Source: SAR202 cluster bacterium (GTDB lineage Bacteria > Chloroflexota > Dehalococcoidia > UBA3495). From it: DNA of 14,125 nucleotides. This document shows, piece by piece, positions 6,973-12,478 of the stretch. Under the pieces are notes generated by a model, which was not told where the DNA came from, made no database searches, and was given only the letters and a program-made list of their open reading frames with translations. Positions within the stretch are counted from its first letter, which is position 1, and each line of letters begins with the position of its first letter. The stretch lies in assembly GCA_009392075.1 (NCBI GenBank), contig VFHG01000149.1, positions 1-14,125 on the forward strand, in the 5' to 3' direction. The position numbers and the translations under genes were made by a program.

Positions 6973-8271
6973 ATGGCGATAGCTTCAAGACTAAAAAATT
7001 TCCTGCCCTTCTATTACGGATGGGTCGTGGTTGGGGCATCGGGCACTGCAGTATTCGCCCGCATGGCGCCCAACATCACCACGCTCACCATCTTCATTTT
7101 TCCCTTGTCGCAGGAGTTTGGCTGGAGCCGCACCCTGATTAGCGGGGCCGTCAGCGCCGGAGCGTTGGCCGCACTGGTTTTGTCACCGGCGATCGGATGG
7201 GCTATCGACCGCTACGGTGTGCGCCCCGTGCTGGTGGTCAGCATGCTGGTGTTGGGGTTGGCGATGACGTCCCTGGCCTGGGCCACTGTGCCCCTCACCT
7301 TCTATCTGGCCTTTGCCGCCGCCCGGGTGGTATTCCACACCCCCGCTCCCATCGGGGCCAGCACTGTGGCGTCCCGTTGGTTCATCAAGAAACGGGGCCG
7401 GGCCATCGGCGTGATCTTCCTCTGCGGCTCCATCGGCGGACTGGTCTTCACCATATTGACGGCCCAAATGATCGAGCACGTTGGTATTAAGGCCGCCTGG
7501 CTCAGCTTGGGAATCGTGGTGCTGGCGGTCTCGGTAGCGCCTTCTTTGTTTCTGGTGGTGGAACGACCCGAGGACATCGGGCTACTTCCCGACAACGACC
7601 AAGGTTCACCACCGGTCCGCCCTGAATCCCCGGAGATCACTGGCCAGAGCGACGATTCGTGGACTGTGGCAGAAGCCATGAAGACCAGGTCGTTCTGGAT
7701 CATGTTCTTGATGGGGATGGCGGCGCTGGGTGTCAGCACCGGCACCAACGTCCACATCGGGGCCTACTACCGGGACCAGGGCTTGACCCTAACGTCGTCG
7801 GCCTCGGCCCTGGCGTTCAGTTGGCTGGTGGCCGCATTTAGCAGCATCACCTGGGGCCGGGTGCTGGAGAGGTTCGAGCCCCGATACGCCTATTCCCTGA
7901 TCTTCTTGATACTGGGCAGCAGCACGTTTTTCCTGCTCACGGTGGAGTCTATGGGTGGAGCGTTCGTGGCAGCCGCCTTGATCGGCTTGGTATCGGCGGG
8001 GACCAATGTGGTCATGTCCATCATGTATGCTAATTACTATGGCCGCGATTCACTGGGATGGATCAGGGGCATCAGCGAGACGGGAGTCCTGATGGGCCAG
8101 GCGGCTGGACCGTTGTTGGCCGGGGTGCTTTTCGATTCACGGGGCAGTTACACCTTCGTGTTTTTGCTCTTCGGTGGAATCGCCTTCACCTGTAGCCTGA
8201 TAGTCTTGTTGGCCAAGCCGCCTGTCCGGACTGCCAAACCGTTAAAGACGGGCCAGGAATCGCTGGTCTGA
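6973..8271 (+). CDS. MFS transporter, OFA/MCT-like, second of a tandem pair
   Basis: This 432-residue 12-helix carrier is plainly a duplicate of the gene before it. The N-terminal halves match at roughly three of four positions by eye (shared PFYYGW, VFARMAP, GWAIDR, RPVLVVS and ATVPLTFYLAFAA). The C-terminal halves agree less, nearer half. The central loop after ERPEDIGLLPD is shorter than in the first copy. C-terminal landmarks include SAGTNVV and YANYYGRDSLGWIRG, both nearly shared. The ATG at 6973 lies 13 bases after the previous stop and has no clear Shine-Dalgarno, so translation may be coupled. It precedes the flavin monooxygenase by 29 bases. Two sister carriers in one operon could differ in substrate or direction, or could work as a pair. 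Confidence 0.9.
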   Translation: MAIASRLKNFLPFYYGWVVVGASGTAVFARMAPNITTLTIFIFPLSQEFGWSRTLISGAVSAGALAALVLSPAIGWAIDRYGVRPVLVVSMLVLGLAMTSLAWATVPLTFYLAFAAARVVFHTPAPIGASTVASRWFIKKRGRAIGVIFLCGSIGGLVFTILTAQMIEHVGIKAAWLSLGIVVLAVSVAPSLFLVVERPEDIGLLPDNDQGSPPVRPESPEITGQSDDSWTVAEAMKTRSFWIMFLMGMAALGVSTGTNVHIGAYYRDQGLTLTSSASALAFSWLVAAFSSITWGRVLERFEPRYAYSLIFLILGSSTFFLLTVESMGGAFVAAALIGLVSAGTNVVMSIMYANYYGRDSLGWIRGISETGVLMGQAAGPLLAGVLFDSRGSYTFVFLLFGGIAFTCSLIVLLAKPPVRTAKPLKTGQESLV

Positions 8272-8300
8272 TCCGATAGCCGCCTGGAGGGCGTTGGGAT

Positions 8301-9644
8301 ATGGCTAGTAACGCGGACCGGAAGATGTTGTTGGTGGCGTTCTTGCAGGCCTCCAACTGTTCCAACTACACCGGCTCGTGGCGTCATCCGGACACGGTCC
8401 CCGGTTTCCTGGACCTGGAGTTCTACCAGGGCATCGCGGCCACATTGGAGCGTGGCAGATTCCACTTGGCGTTCATCGACGATCGCCTAGCCATGCCCGA
8501 CCGTTTCGGTGACTCATTCGAAGAAGCGGTTGAACACGGCGTCCGGGTGGTCAAGCTTGACCTAGTCCCTATCATCACCGCCATGGGTCTGGCGACCAAA
8601 CACCTGGGTCTGGGCGCCACCTACTCCACCACCTATTACCCGCCCTTCCACGTGGCCCGGCTGTTCGCCTCGTTGGACCACTTCACCAAGGGCCGGGTTG
8701 CCTGGAACGTTGTGACCTCCCTCAACGACTCCGAGGCCCAGAATTTCGGCGCGGCGGAGCACTTGGAGCACGACGACCGCTATGACGTGGCCGACGAGTT
8801 CATGCAGACCACATCCGAGTTGTGGGACTCCTGGGAAGATGGGGCGGTGCTGTTGGACAAGCAGACGGGCAGGTTCGCCGACCCGGCCAAGGTCCACCGG
8901 GTTAATCACTCGGGAGAGTCGTTCCAGGTGCGGGGCCCGTTGACCGTGCCCCGCTCTCCACAGGGCCACCCGGTGCTGATTCAGGCGGGACAGTCGCCGC
9001 GAGGCCGGGAGTTTGCCGCCCGGTGGGGCGAACTACTGTTCGTGATCTACCCAACCCCCGAGGGCTGCAAAGCCTACCGCGACGACCTACGCTCCCGGGC
9101 GGAAGCAGCCGGCCGAGACCCAGACTCGGTGCGGGTCGCCCCGGCGGTCTACGTGGTCGTGGGTGAGACGGAAGAAGAAGCGCAACGAAAGCTAGAACAT
9201 ATAGAAAGCCTGGCCAACCAGACCGACTCGCTGACCCTCCTCTCTGAAGTCTTCAACTACGACTTCTCCAGGCATCCAGTAGACGAACCGCTATCTGACG
9301 AGATACTGGCGTCCATGACCGGCCTAAGAGGCTTCCTTGACCGGGTGATCGGGCTCAGCGGCACGTCAAATCCGAGTGTAACTGACTTCATAAGGGCGTC
9401 CGGTCGAGGCACCCTCAGCGAATTTCCGGTCTTCGTCGGCACCCCCGCCCAAGTCGCCGACCAGATGGGGTCCTGGTTCCAAGCCGAGGCCTGCGACGGC
9501 TTCGTCCTAGCCGCCACCCACATGCCCGGCGCCTACGAAGATTTTGTGAACTTAGTAGTACCAGAACTACAGCGGCGGGGGCTGTTCCGGGAGGGGGACG
9601 CTAACGGGTCGTTGCGGAATAATTTGGGATTTGCGCGGCCTTAG
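8301..9644 (+). CDS. LLM-class flavin-dependent monooxygenase, NtaA/SnaA/DszA family
   Basis: This 447-residue protein is of full family length. It belongs to the class C (luciferase-like, TIM-barrel) flavin monooxygenases, in the subgroup of nitrilotriacetate monooxygenase NtaA, pristinamycin synthase SnaA and dibenzothiophene-sulfone monooxygenase DszA. Hallmarks are TTYYPPFHVARLFASLDH (110-127), the following KGRVAWNVVTS (130-140), HDDRYDVADEF (157-167), and PVLIQAGQSPRGREFAARW (224-242). Enzymes of this group use FMNH2 supplied by a separate reductase and O2 to cleave C-N or C-S bonds or to oxidise amines and ketones. No reductase gene is nearby. The ATG has GGAGG ten bases upstream. It is the last gene of the operon with the two MFS carriers, and divergent from the ThDP decarboxylase, which suggests catabolism of an imported small molecule. 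The protein is soluble and cytoplasmic. Substrate unknown. Confidence 0.92.
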   Translation: MASNADRKMLLVAFLQASNCSNYTGSWRHPDTVPGFLDLEFYQGIAATLERGRFHLAFIDDRLAMPDRFGDSFEEAVEHGVRVVKLDLVPIITAMGLATKHLGLGATYSTTYYPPFHVARLFASLDHFTKGRVAWNVVTSLNDSEAQNFGAAEHLEHDDRYDVADEFMQTTSELWDSWEDGAVLLDKQTGRFADPAKVHRVNHSGESFQVRGPLTVPRSPQGHPVLIQAGQSPRGREFAARWGELLFVIYPTPEGCKAYRDDLRSRAEAAGRDPDSVRVAPAVYVVVGETEEEAQRKLEHIESLANQTDSLTLLSEVFNYDFSRHPVDEPLSDEILASMTGLRGFLDRVIGLSGTSNPSVTDFIRASGRGTLSEFPVFVGTPAQVADQMGSWFQAEACDGFVLAATHMPGAYEDFVNLVVPELQRRGLFREGDANGSLRNNLGFARP

Positions 9645-9658
9645 GGGCAGGCTTGCCC
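9645..9658 (+). terminator. Weak hairpin directly after the monooxygenase stop
   Basis: GGGCA (9645-9649) pairs with TGCCC (9654-9658) around GGCT, immediately after the TAG at 9642-9644. The stem is short and the following bases (GAATTATCC) are not a U-run. A possible but weak terminator for the transporter/monooxygenase operon. Confidence 0.3.
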
Positions 9659-9676
9659 GAATTATCCCGCAGGCGT

Positions 9677-9841
9677 TTAACCCGTTTTGTACTCGTCCAC
9701 CAGCGCCGGCCGGTTGGCTTCCACTTCGTTATCTTTGGTGTCGAAGCGTTTGGCGGTGCGGGACTTTGATTCGCCGCTCAGGAGCAGCCACCCGAAGTTA
9801 CCGGTGGGATTCTCCGGCAACCGCTCCAACTCCAGGGGAGT
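9677..9841 (-). pseudogene. C-terminal tail of a DNRLRE/CBM96-type protein (remnant)
   Basis: A minus-strand frame different from the sigma fragment opens just after a TGA (9844-9842) and closes at TAA (9679-9677). It encodes about 54 residues. From Asn-Pro onward they match the usual end of DNRLRE-domain (CBM96-like) secreted proteins: NFGWLLLSGESKSRTAKRFD, then a short acidic linker and NRPALVDEY. In that family the tail runs Gly-Trp-(I/L)-L-x-G-x-E-x-x-x-x-x-(A/V)-K-(R/Q)-F-x-(S/T)-(R/K), then RP-x-L-x-x-x-(Y/F). It lacks a start codon, signal peptide and the rest of the domain, so it is a fragment. It overlaps the out-of-frame end of the sigma remnant. Recognition is by pattern memory. 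Confidence 0.55.
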
Positions 9842-10086
9842 TCACGGGGTGTGATCCCCCGGCGCTTTCTGCCGATGTCGATCGTCCGGTGATGGACCAC
9901 CGCCATGACCCAGGTCCGAGCCGTGCCCCGGGCGGCGGAGAATGATCCGGCCCGACTCCAGATGTTGATGAATGCCTCTTGGACCGCATCTTCGGCCGCA
10001 TGTACGCCACCAAGCATTCGGAAAGCCAAGGAATAAGCCGACTTCCCGTATTGGTCGTAAAGAGCGCCTAGGGCGTTCTCATTCAA
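9778..10086 (-). pseudogene. ECF sigma-70 factor remnant: region 2 only
   Basis: Residues 5-76 of this frame are a clear sigma-70 region 2: ALGALYDQYGKSAYSLAF (5-22), the core-binding stretch AAEDAVQEAFINIW (30-43), and TARTWVMAVVHHRTIDIGRK (55-74), which is the -10 reading helix. ECF factors normally continue for about 100 more residues through a linker to region 4, which reads the -35. Here similarity ends at about 9859, and the frame runs out through unrelated residues to a stop at 9778. The N-terminus is also short. The only start is a TTG (10086-10084) directly after an in-frame codon pair TAA-GGT, whereas typical ECF factors carry 10-20 more residues before this point. I conclude the gene is broken at both ends. 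A functional region-2-only protein is possible but less likely. No anti-sigma gene is present. Confidence 0.75.
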
Positions 10087-10338
10087 ACCTTACCTAAGCA
10101 ACTAGATATATGGATCAAAACTCGAGGTTAGTATCATGAAACCGGATTCTAGGCGGGCGCCAAATCGTTCGAGGCATCATACCAGAACTCCACTTTGGCA
10201 GTCATAATTTATTCTAATGCGGTCCATAGATAATACGTTTGGATGCCAGGTTGGGACTTCATCCGCCGAGATTGCCCAAATTGTATAATGCGGTGAGATT
10301 TCCAATGGATATGGAATTTCAGAAAGGACGTAATCGAT
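10087..10338. other. Intergenic region upstream of the hotdog genes
   Basis: No gene is visible in these 252 bases. The notable features are a repeated 9-mer TAATGCGGT at 10215-10223 and 10286-10294, 71 bases apart, and a TATAAT at 10284-10289 that overlaps the second copy. Bases before the repeats also resemble each other (AATTTATTC and AAATTGTA), so the two may be related promoter or operator copies. Confidence 0.4.
10284..10289 (+). promoter_or_regulatory. Candidate -10 box for the hotdog-fold gene pair
   Basis: A perfect TATAAT lies 49 bases before the ATG at 10339. No good -35 exists at 16-18 bases upstream, so the promoter may need an activator; TG directly precedes the box, one base short of the extended -10 spacing. 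Confidence 0.45.
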
Positions 10339-10758
10339 ATGGCCGAAGTTGATGACCGGATCGAACTGGACTGGGACGCCCTGGAAGTGGGCGAGACCTT
10401 TGAAAAGTTCGAGTATCTGCTGACCCAGGAGATGATCGACACCTACCGCAAAGGCGTGATGGATCCAGAGGCCAGTTTTCCCACTATCGCCCACAAAGTG
10501 GACGTACGTCAGTACAACGATAGATATACCGACGCTGGGTCGGTGAACGCCCGGTGTGCGTTTCACTGCTACAACCCGCCCACGCCAGGCAAGCGGTTGA
10601 CCGTTACCGCGTGGATCGCCGACAAATATCTGAGAAGGGGCAAAAACTATATCGTCACTGAGGCCGTATCGGTGGACGAAGACGGCAAGCTGATCGACCG
10701 GGTTATCACCCACGAACTCAAGCAGCCGTCGGAGGTCGGAAAGAAATGGGGAGGGTAA
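10339..10758 (+). CDS. MaoC-like hotdog-fold protein, first subunit (FAS1-like dehydratase domain)
   Basis: This 139-residue protein resembles the first half of double-hotdog MaoC/FAS1-like dehydratases. The helix LTQEMIDTYRKGVMDPEA (28-45) leads into the substrate region. PTPGKRLTVTAWIADKYLRR (81-100) and YIVTEAVSVDEDGKLIDR (104-121) are the typical central strands of this fold. In catalytic hydratases an Asp-x-Asn-Pro-x-His motif is expected; here Asp42-Pro-Glu-Ala-Ser-Phe47 stands in its place, so the His is missing, as is common in the non-catalytic half. The ATG has AAAGGA about ten bases upstream. It overlaps the second subunit gene by 13 bases, so the two are translationally coupled and probably form a heterodimer like HadAB or ChsH1/ChsH2. 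The likely substrate is an acyl-CoA or other acyl thioester; the exact reaction is unknown. Confidence 0.75.
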   Translation: MAEVDDRIELDWDALEVGETFEKFEYLLTQEMIDTYRKGVMDPEASFPTIAHKVDVRQYNDRYTDAGSVNARCAFHCYNPPTPGKRLTVTAWIADKYLRRGKNYIVTEAVSVDEDGKLIDRVITHELKQPSEVGKKWGG

Positions 10759-11201
10759 TTAGAAGTTACGATGAGGGCGACGAAATCACGCCGCTGGTCA
10801 AAGAACTGACCCAAGAGGCAATCAATCTGTTCGAGGGTAGCGCGGGCAATACCGGACCCTCACAGTTCACCGACGAACATGCCGCGAAAGAGGTTTTGGG
10901 CACGGAGGGCACCGTCGCTTCCGGGCGAATGTCCCTCACATTTGCCATCGAGATGCTACGCAGGCACTTCGGCGCAGAGGTGTTCAACCACACCGGCATT
11001 GTAGACCTCAGGTTCCTCAGACCGGTCCGGCCCGGAGACACCATCACCTTCACCGGCAAGGTTTCCGGCACTACAAGAGAGGCCAACGGAAACCGGGTGT
11101 CAGTTGATATTGAGGTCAAGAACCAGAAGGGCGACACCACGGGCGTAGGCCAGGGGAGCGCCATAGTCCCCAACGCGTTCCTACCGCCGGAAGACCTCTA
11201 A
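10746..11201 (+). CDS. MaoC-like hotdog-fold protein, second subunit
   Basis: This 151-residue protein is a MaoC-like hotdog domain, the family of (R)-enoyl-CoA hydratases and hydroxyacyl dehydratases. Family landmarks are EHAAKEVLGTEGTVASGRMS (44-63), equivalent to the x-x-A-x-x-x-G...(I/V)-A-(H/S)-G-M segment, LRFLRPVRPGDTITFTGKV (88-106), and NRVSVDIEVKNQKGD (116-130). The catalytic segment, normally G-D-x-N-P-x-H, aligns with G34-N35-T-G-P-S-Q40. This gives Asn for the catalytic Asp and Gln for the catalytic His, and neither residue is supplied by the partner subunit as far as I can align it. The start at 10746 lies inside the end of the first subunit gene and is preceded by GGAGG (10731-10735, ten bases away). 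A strong terminator follows 28 bases after the stop. It may be a binding subunit or use altered chemistry. Confidence 0.8.
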   Translation: MGRVIRSYDEGDEITPLVKELTQEAINLFEGSAGNTGPSQFTDEHAAKEVLGTEGTVASGRMSLTFAIEMLRRHFGAEVFNHTGIVDLRFLRPVRPGDTITFTGKVSGTTREANGNRVSVDIEVKNQKGDTTGVGQGSAIVPNAFLPPEDL

Positions 11202-11229
11202 CACGAAACCCAAACTTAGCAGCGAACAC

Positions 11230-11265
11230 AAAACACCCCGGTCTGTTTCGGACCGGGGTGTTTTT
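11230..11265. terminator. Strong intrinsic terminator after the hotdog pair
   Basis: AAAACACCCCGGTC (11230-11243) and GACCGGGGTGTTTT (11251-11264) pair perfectly over 14 bp around a 7-base loop, and the plus strand ends in a run of five T. The A-run at the other side gives TTTT on the minus strand too, so it can also stop transcription from the small minus-strand ORF at 11299-11412. The clearest terminator in the window. Confidence 0.92.
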
Positions 11266-11274
11266 AGGATCATG

Positions 11275-11298
11275 CTGAAAGCTGTGGGCTGAGAGCTT
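11275..11298. repeat. Short tandem-like repeat GCTGAAAGCT / GCTGAGAGCT
   Basis: Two ten-base units, GCTGAAAGCT (about 11275-11284) and GCTGAGAGCT (about 11289-11298), differ at one base and are spaced by GTGG. Function unknown; may be part of a dispersed intergenic repeat. Confidence 0.4.
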
Positions 11299-11412
11299 TT
11301 ACCCCCAACGCGGTTGTTCGTCTGGGCTGATGCCTAGCGAAACCTTAGTCTCTTCGATGCAGTCTTTTGGTCTTAAGGTTTGCCAGTTTGATTCTGGTCG
11401 ATTTAGTTGCAT
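11299..11412 (-). CDS. Possible small protein of 37 residues (unrecognised)
   Basis: An ATG at 11412-11410 opens a 37-codon frame to a TAA at 11301-11299. It starts MQLNRPESNWQTLRPKD and ends SPDEQPRWG, with a mixed, natural-looking composition and no membrane stretch. A weak GGA lies about eight bases before the start. The bidirectional terminator at 11230-11265 lies about 35 bases after its stop, as expected for a real transcript. Its codons end more often in A or T than those of neighbouring genes, especially in the first half. I recognise no family. It may be a true small protein, the end of a degraded gene or chance. Confidence 0.3.
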   Translation of the reverse strand: MQLNRPESNWQTLRPKDCIEETKVSLGISPDEQPRWG

Positions 11413-11534
11413 AAATCAGTCCAACATCTGGAGTCGATTAGGGCTGTGACGAGACATCCCGCGCTCAATTCTCCCTGACTCGATTTGCTGTAGGCGAAGA
11501 TAATAACTGATCCAAGAACCGTTTTGCATCCCTC

Positions 11535-11563
11535 AATATTGCTATTTCGGGATAGCAAATATT
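11535..11563 (-). terminator. AT-rich hairpin just after the AraC-family gene
   Basis: AATATTGCTAT (11535-11545) pairs with ATAGCAAATATT (11552-11563) with one bulged base and a TTCGGG loop. It lies 13 bases past the stop of the minus-strand regulator gene. There is no separate U-run, but the stem itself ends in AATATT. A plausible terminator. Confidence 0.45.
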
Positions 11564-11575
11564 CTTATTTGTGGG

Positions 11576-12352
11576 TTATACGTCTGTGGAGAAGTAGCGG
11601 CCCGGTGTAACGCCCAATGTGCGCCGGAACATCGAGATGAACGCGCTTGGGTTTTCGTATCCAACGTCCAGGGCCACCGCCGTAACAGGTTCGCCTTTGG
11701 CCAACCGCATCAGCCCGCCCAAAAGCCTAGCCTGCTGCTGCCATTGGCGAAAGGTCATACCCGTCTCCGCTGAAAACAACCTGGCCAGCGTCCTGGGACT
11801 GGCTCCGGCCACCCGGCCCCAGGCTTCCAGTGTGCGTGTGTCTGCCGGGTTTTCCCTTAGGGCCGCGGTGATCTGCCGCAAGCGGGAGTCCGTGGGCTCG
11901 GGCAGGTGCAACGGTTCCACCGGCAAACTGCGGACCTCATCCAAGATCAAGTCCATTACCCGGCTGTCCCGGCCCGAAACGTCGTAGAGTTGAGGCGCCT
12001 CCGCTGCGGTGAGGATGAGCTCGCGCAATAACGGCGAAACGCCGACCACCCCACAAACATCCGACAGTTTCAACTTTGGGTCATCCTGGATATACAGGCT
12101 CCGCATGGAAAACGCACCGGCAGATTCGATCTGATGCTCGATCTTTGCCGGGATCCAAACCGCTCGGTGCTGAGGGACGATCCACGCTCCTTGCTCGGTG
12201 GTTACCTTCACGACGCCATCGCAGGCGTACACCAGTTGCCCTCTGGCATGCCAGTGATGGTCCGAGCTGTACCCAGTCGGATATTCGGAAACCCGTACCA
12301 CCACTGGACGGTCGATCTCCTCGCCATAAGAGTCATGTGGACTGGACTGCAT
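11576..12352 (-). CDS. AraC-family transcriptional regulator, cupin sensor plus C-terminal HTH (NimR-like)
   Basis: This 258-residue DNA-binding regulator has an N-terminal cupin-like sensor (about 20-95) with the metal/ligand-type segment SSDHHWHARGQLVYACDG (29-46), and HRAVWIPAKIEHQIES (62-77), a signature of the NimR/YeaM-type subgroup. Two helix-turn-helix units follow at about 172-194 and 221-247, with the AraC signature ending in ALDVGYENPSAFISMFRRTL (227-246) and GVTPGRY. It is divergent from an MFS transporter with 126 bases between, the same arrangement as E. coli nimR-nimT, where the AraC protein controls the adjacent carrier. The ATG at 12352 has AGGA six bases upstream. It probably activates the transporter promoter through the dyad at 12375-12394 and may repress its own. 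The inducer is unknown. Confidence 0.9.
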   Translation of the reverse strand: MQSSPHDSYGEEIDRPVVVRVSEYPTGYSSDHHWHARGQLVYACDGVVKVTTEQGAWIVPQHRAVWIPAKIEHQIESAGAFSMRSLYIQDDPKLKLSDVCGVVGVSPLLRELILTAAEAPQLYDVSGRDSRVMDLILDEVRSLPVEPLHLPEPTDSRLRQITAALRENPADTRTLEAWGRVAGASPRTLARLFSAETGMTFRQWQQQARLLGGLMRLAKGEPVTAVALDVGYENPSAFISMFRRTLGVTPGRYFSTDV

Positions 12353-12374
12353 ATCTGTCCTGTTTGAGGTATTT

Positions 12375-12394
12375 TCTGTCTGTATGTCGACAGA
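12375..12394. promoter_or_regulatory. Operator-like dyad TCTGTC-N8-GACAGA
   Basis: TCTGTC (12375-12380) and GACAGA (12389-12394) are exact inverted repeats. A third copy of the half-site, ATCTGTC, lies at 12353-12359, and the palindrome TGTCGACA sits at 12385-12392. The dyad overlaps the position where the transporter's -35 box should be. It is a natural candidate site for the AraC-family protein encoded next to it. Confidence 0.5.
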
Positions 12395-12413
12395 TTGTAT
12401 CCCCTGCCTTGGT

Positions 12414-12419
12414 TATACT
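12414..12419 (+). promoter_or_regulatory. Candidate -10 box for the MFS transporter
   Basis: TATACT lies 60 bases before the MFS start. The hexamer 17 bases upstream (CAGATT, 12391-12396) is a poor -35 and lies against the dyad, which fits an activator-dependent promoter. Confidence 0.4.
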
Positions 12420-12478
12420 CAAGGCTCAACCGCAGCTTTGGAGAAAGGGCGCCAACAAGCTTATGGTAGAGGGTAATC

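Noticed and set aside
9631..9945. A 104-codon plus-strand frame after the monooxygenase
   Set aside because: It overlaps the monooxygenase end and is antisense to the recognisable sigma and DNRLRE fragments. No plus-strand motif is seen.
10305..10352. A 15-residue leader frame overlapping the first hotdog gene start, with GGTGAG upstream
   Set aside because: It starts only about ten bases from the predicted transcription start and lacks amino-acid bias typical of attenuator peptides. Probably chance.
10177..10713. A 178-codon minus-strand frame opposite the first hotdog gene
   Set aside because: The plus strand has a family match, ribosome site, promoter box and terminator. The minus frame has no recognisable motif.
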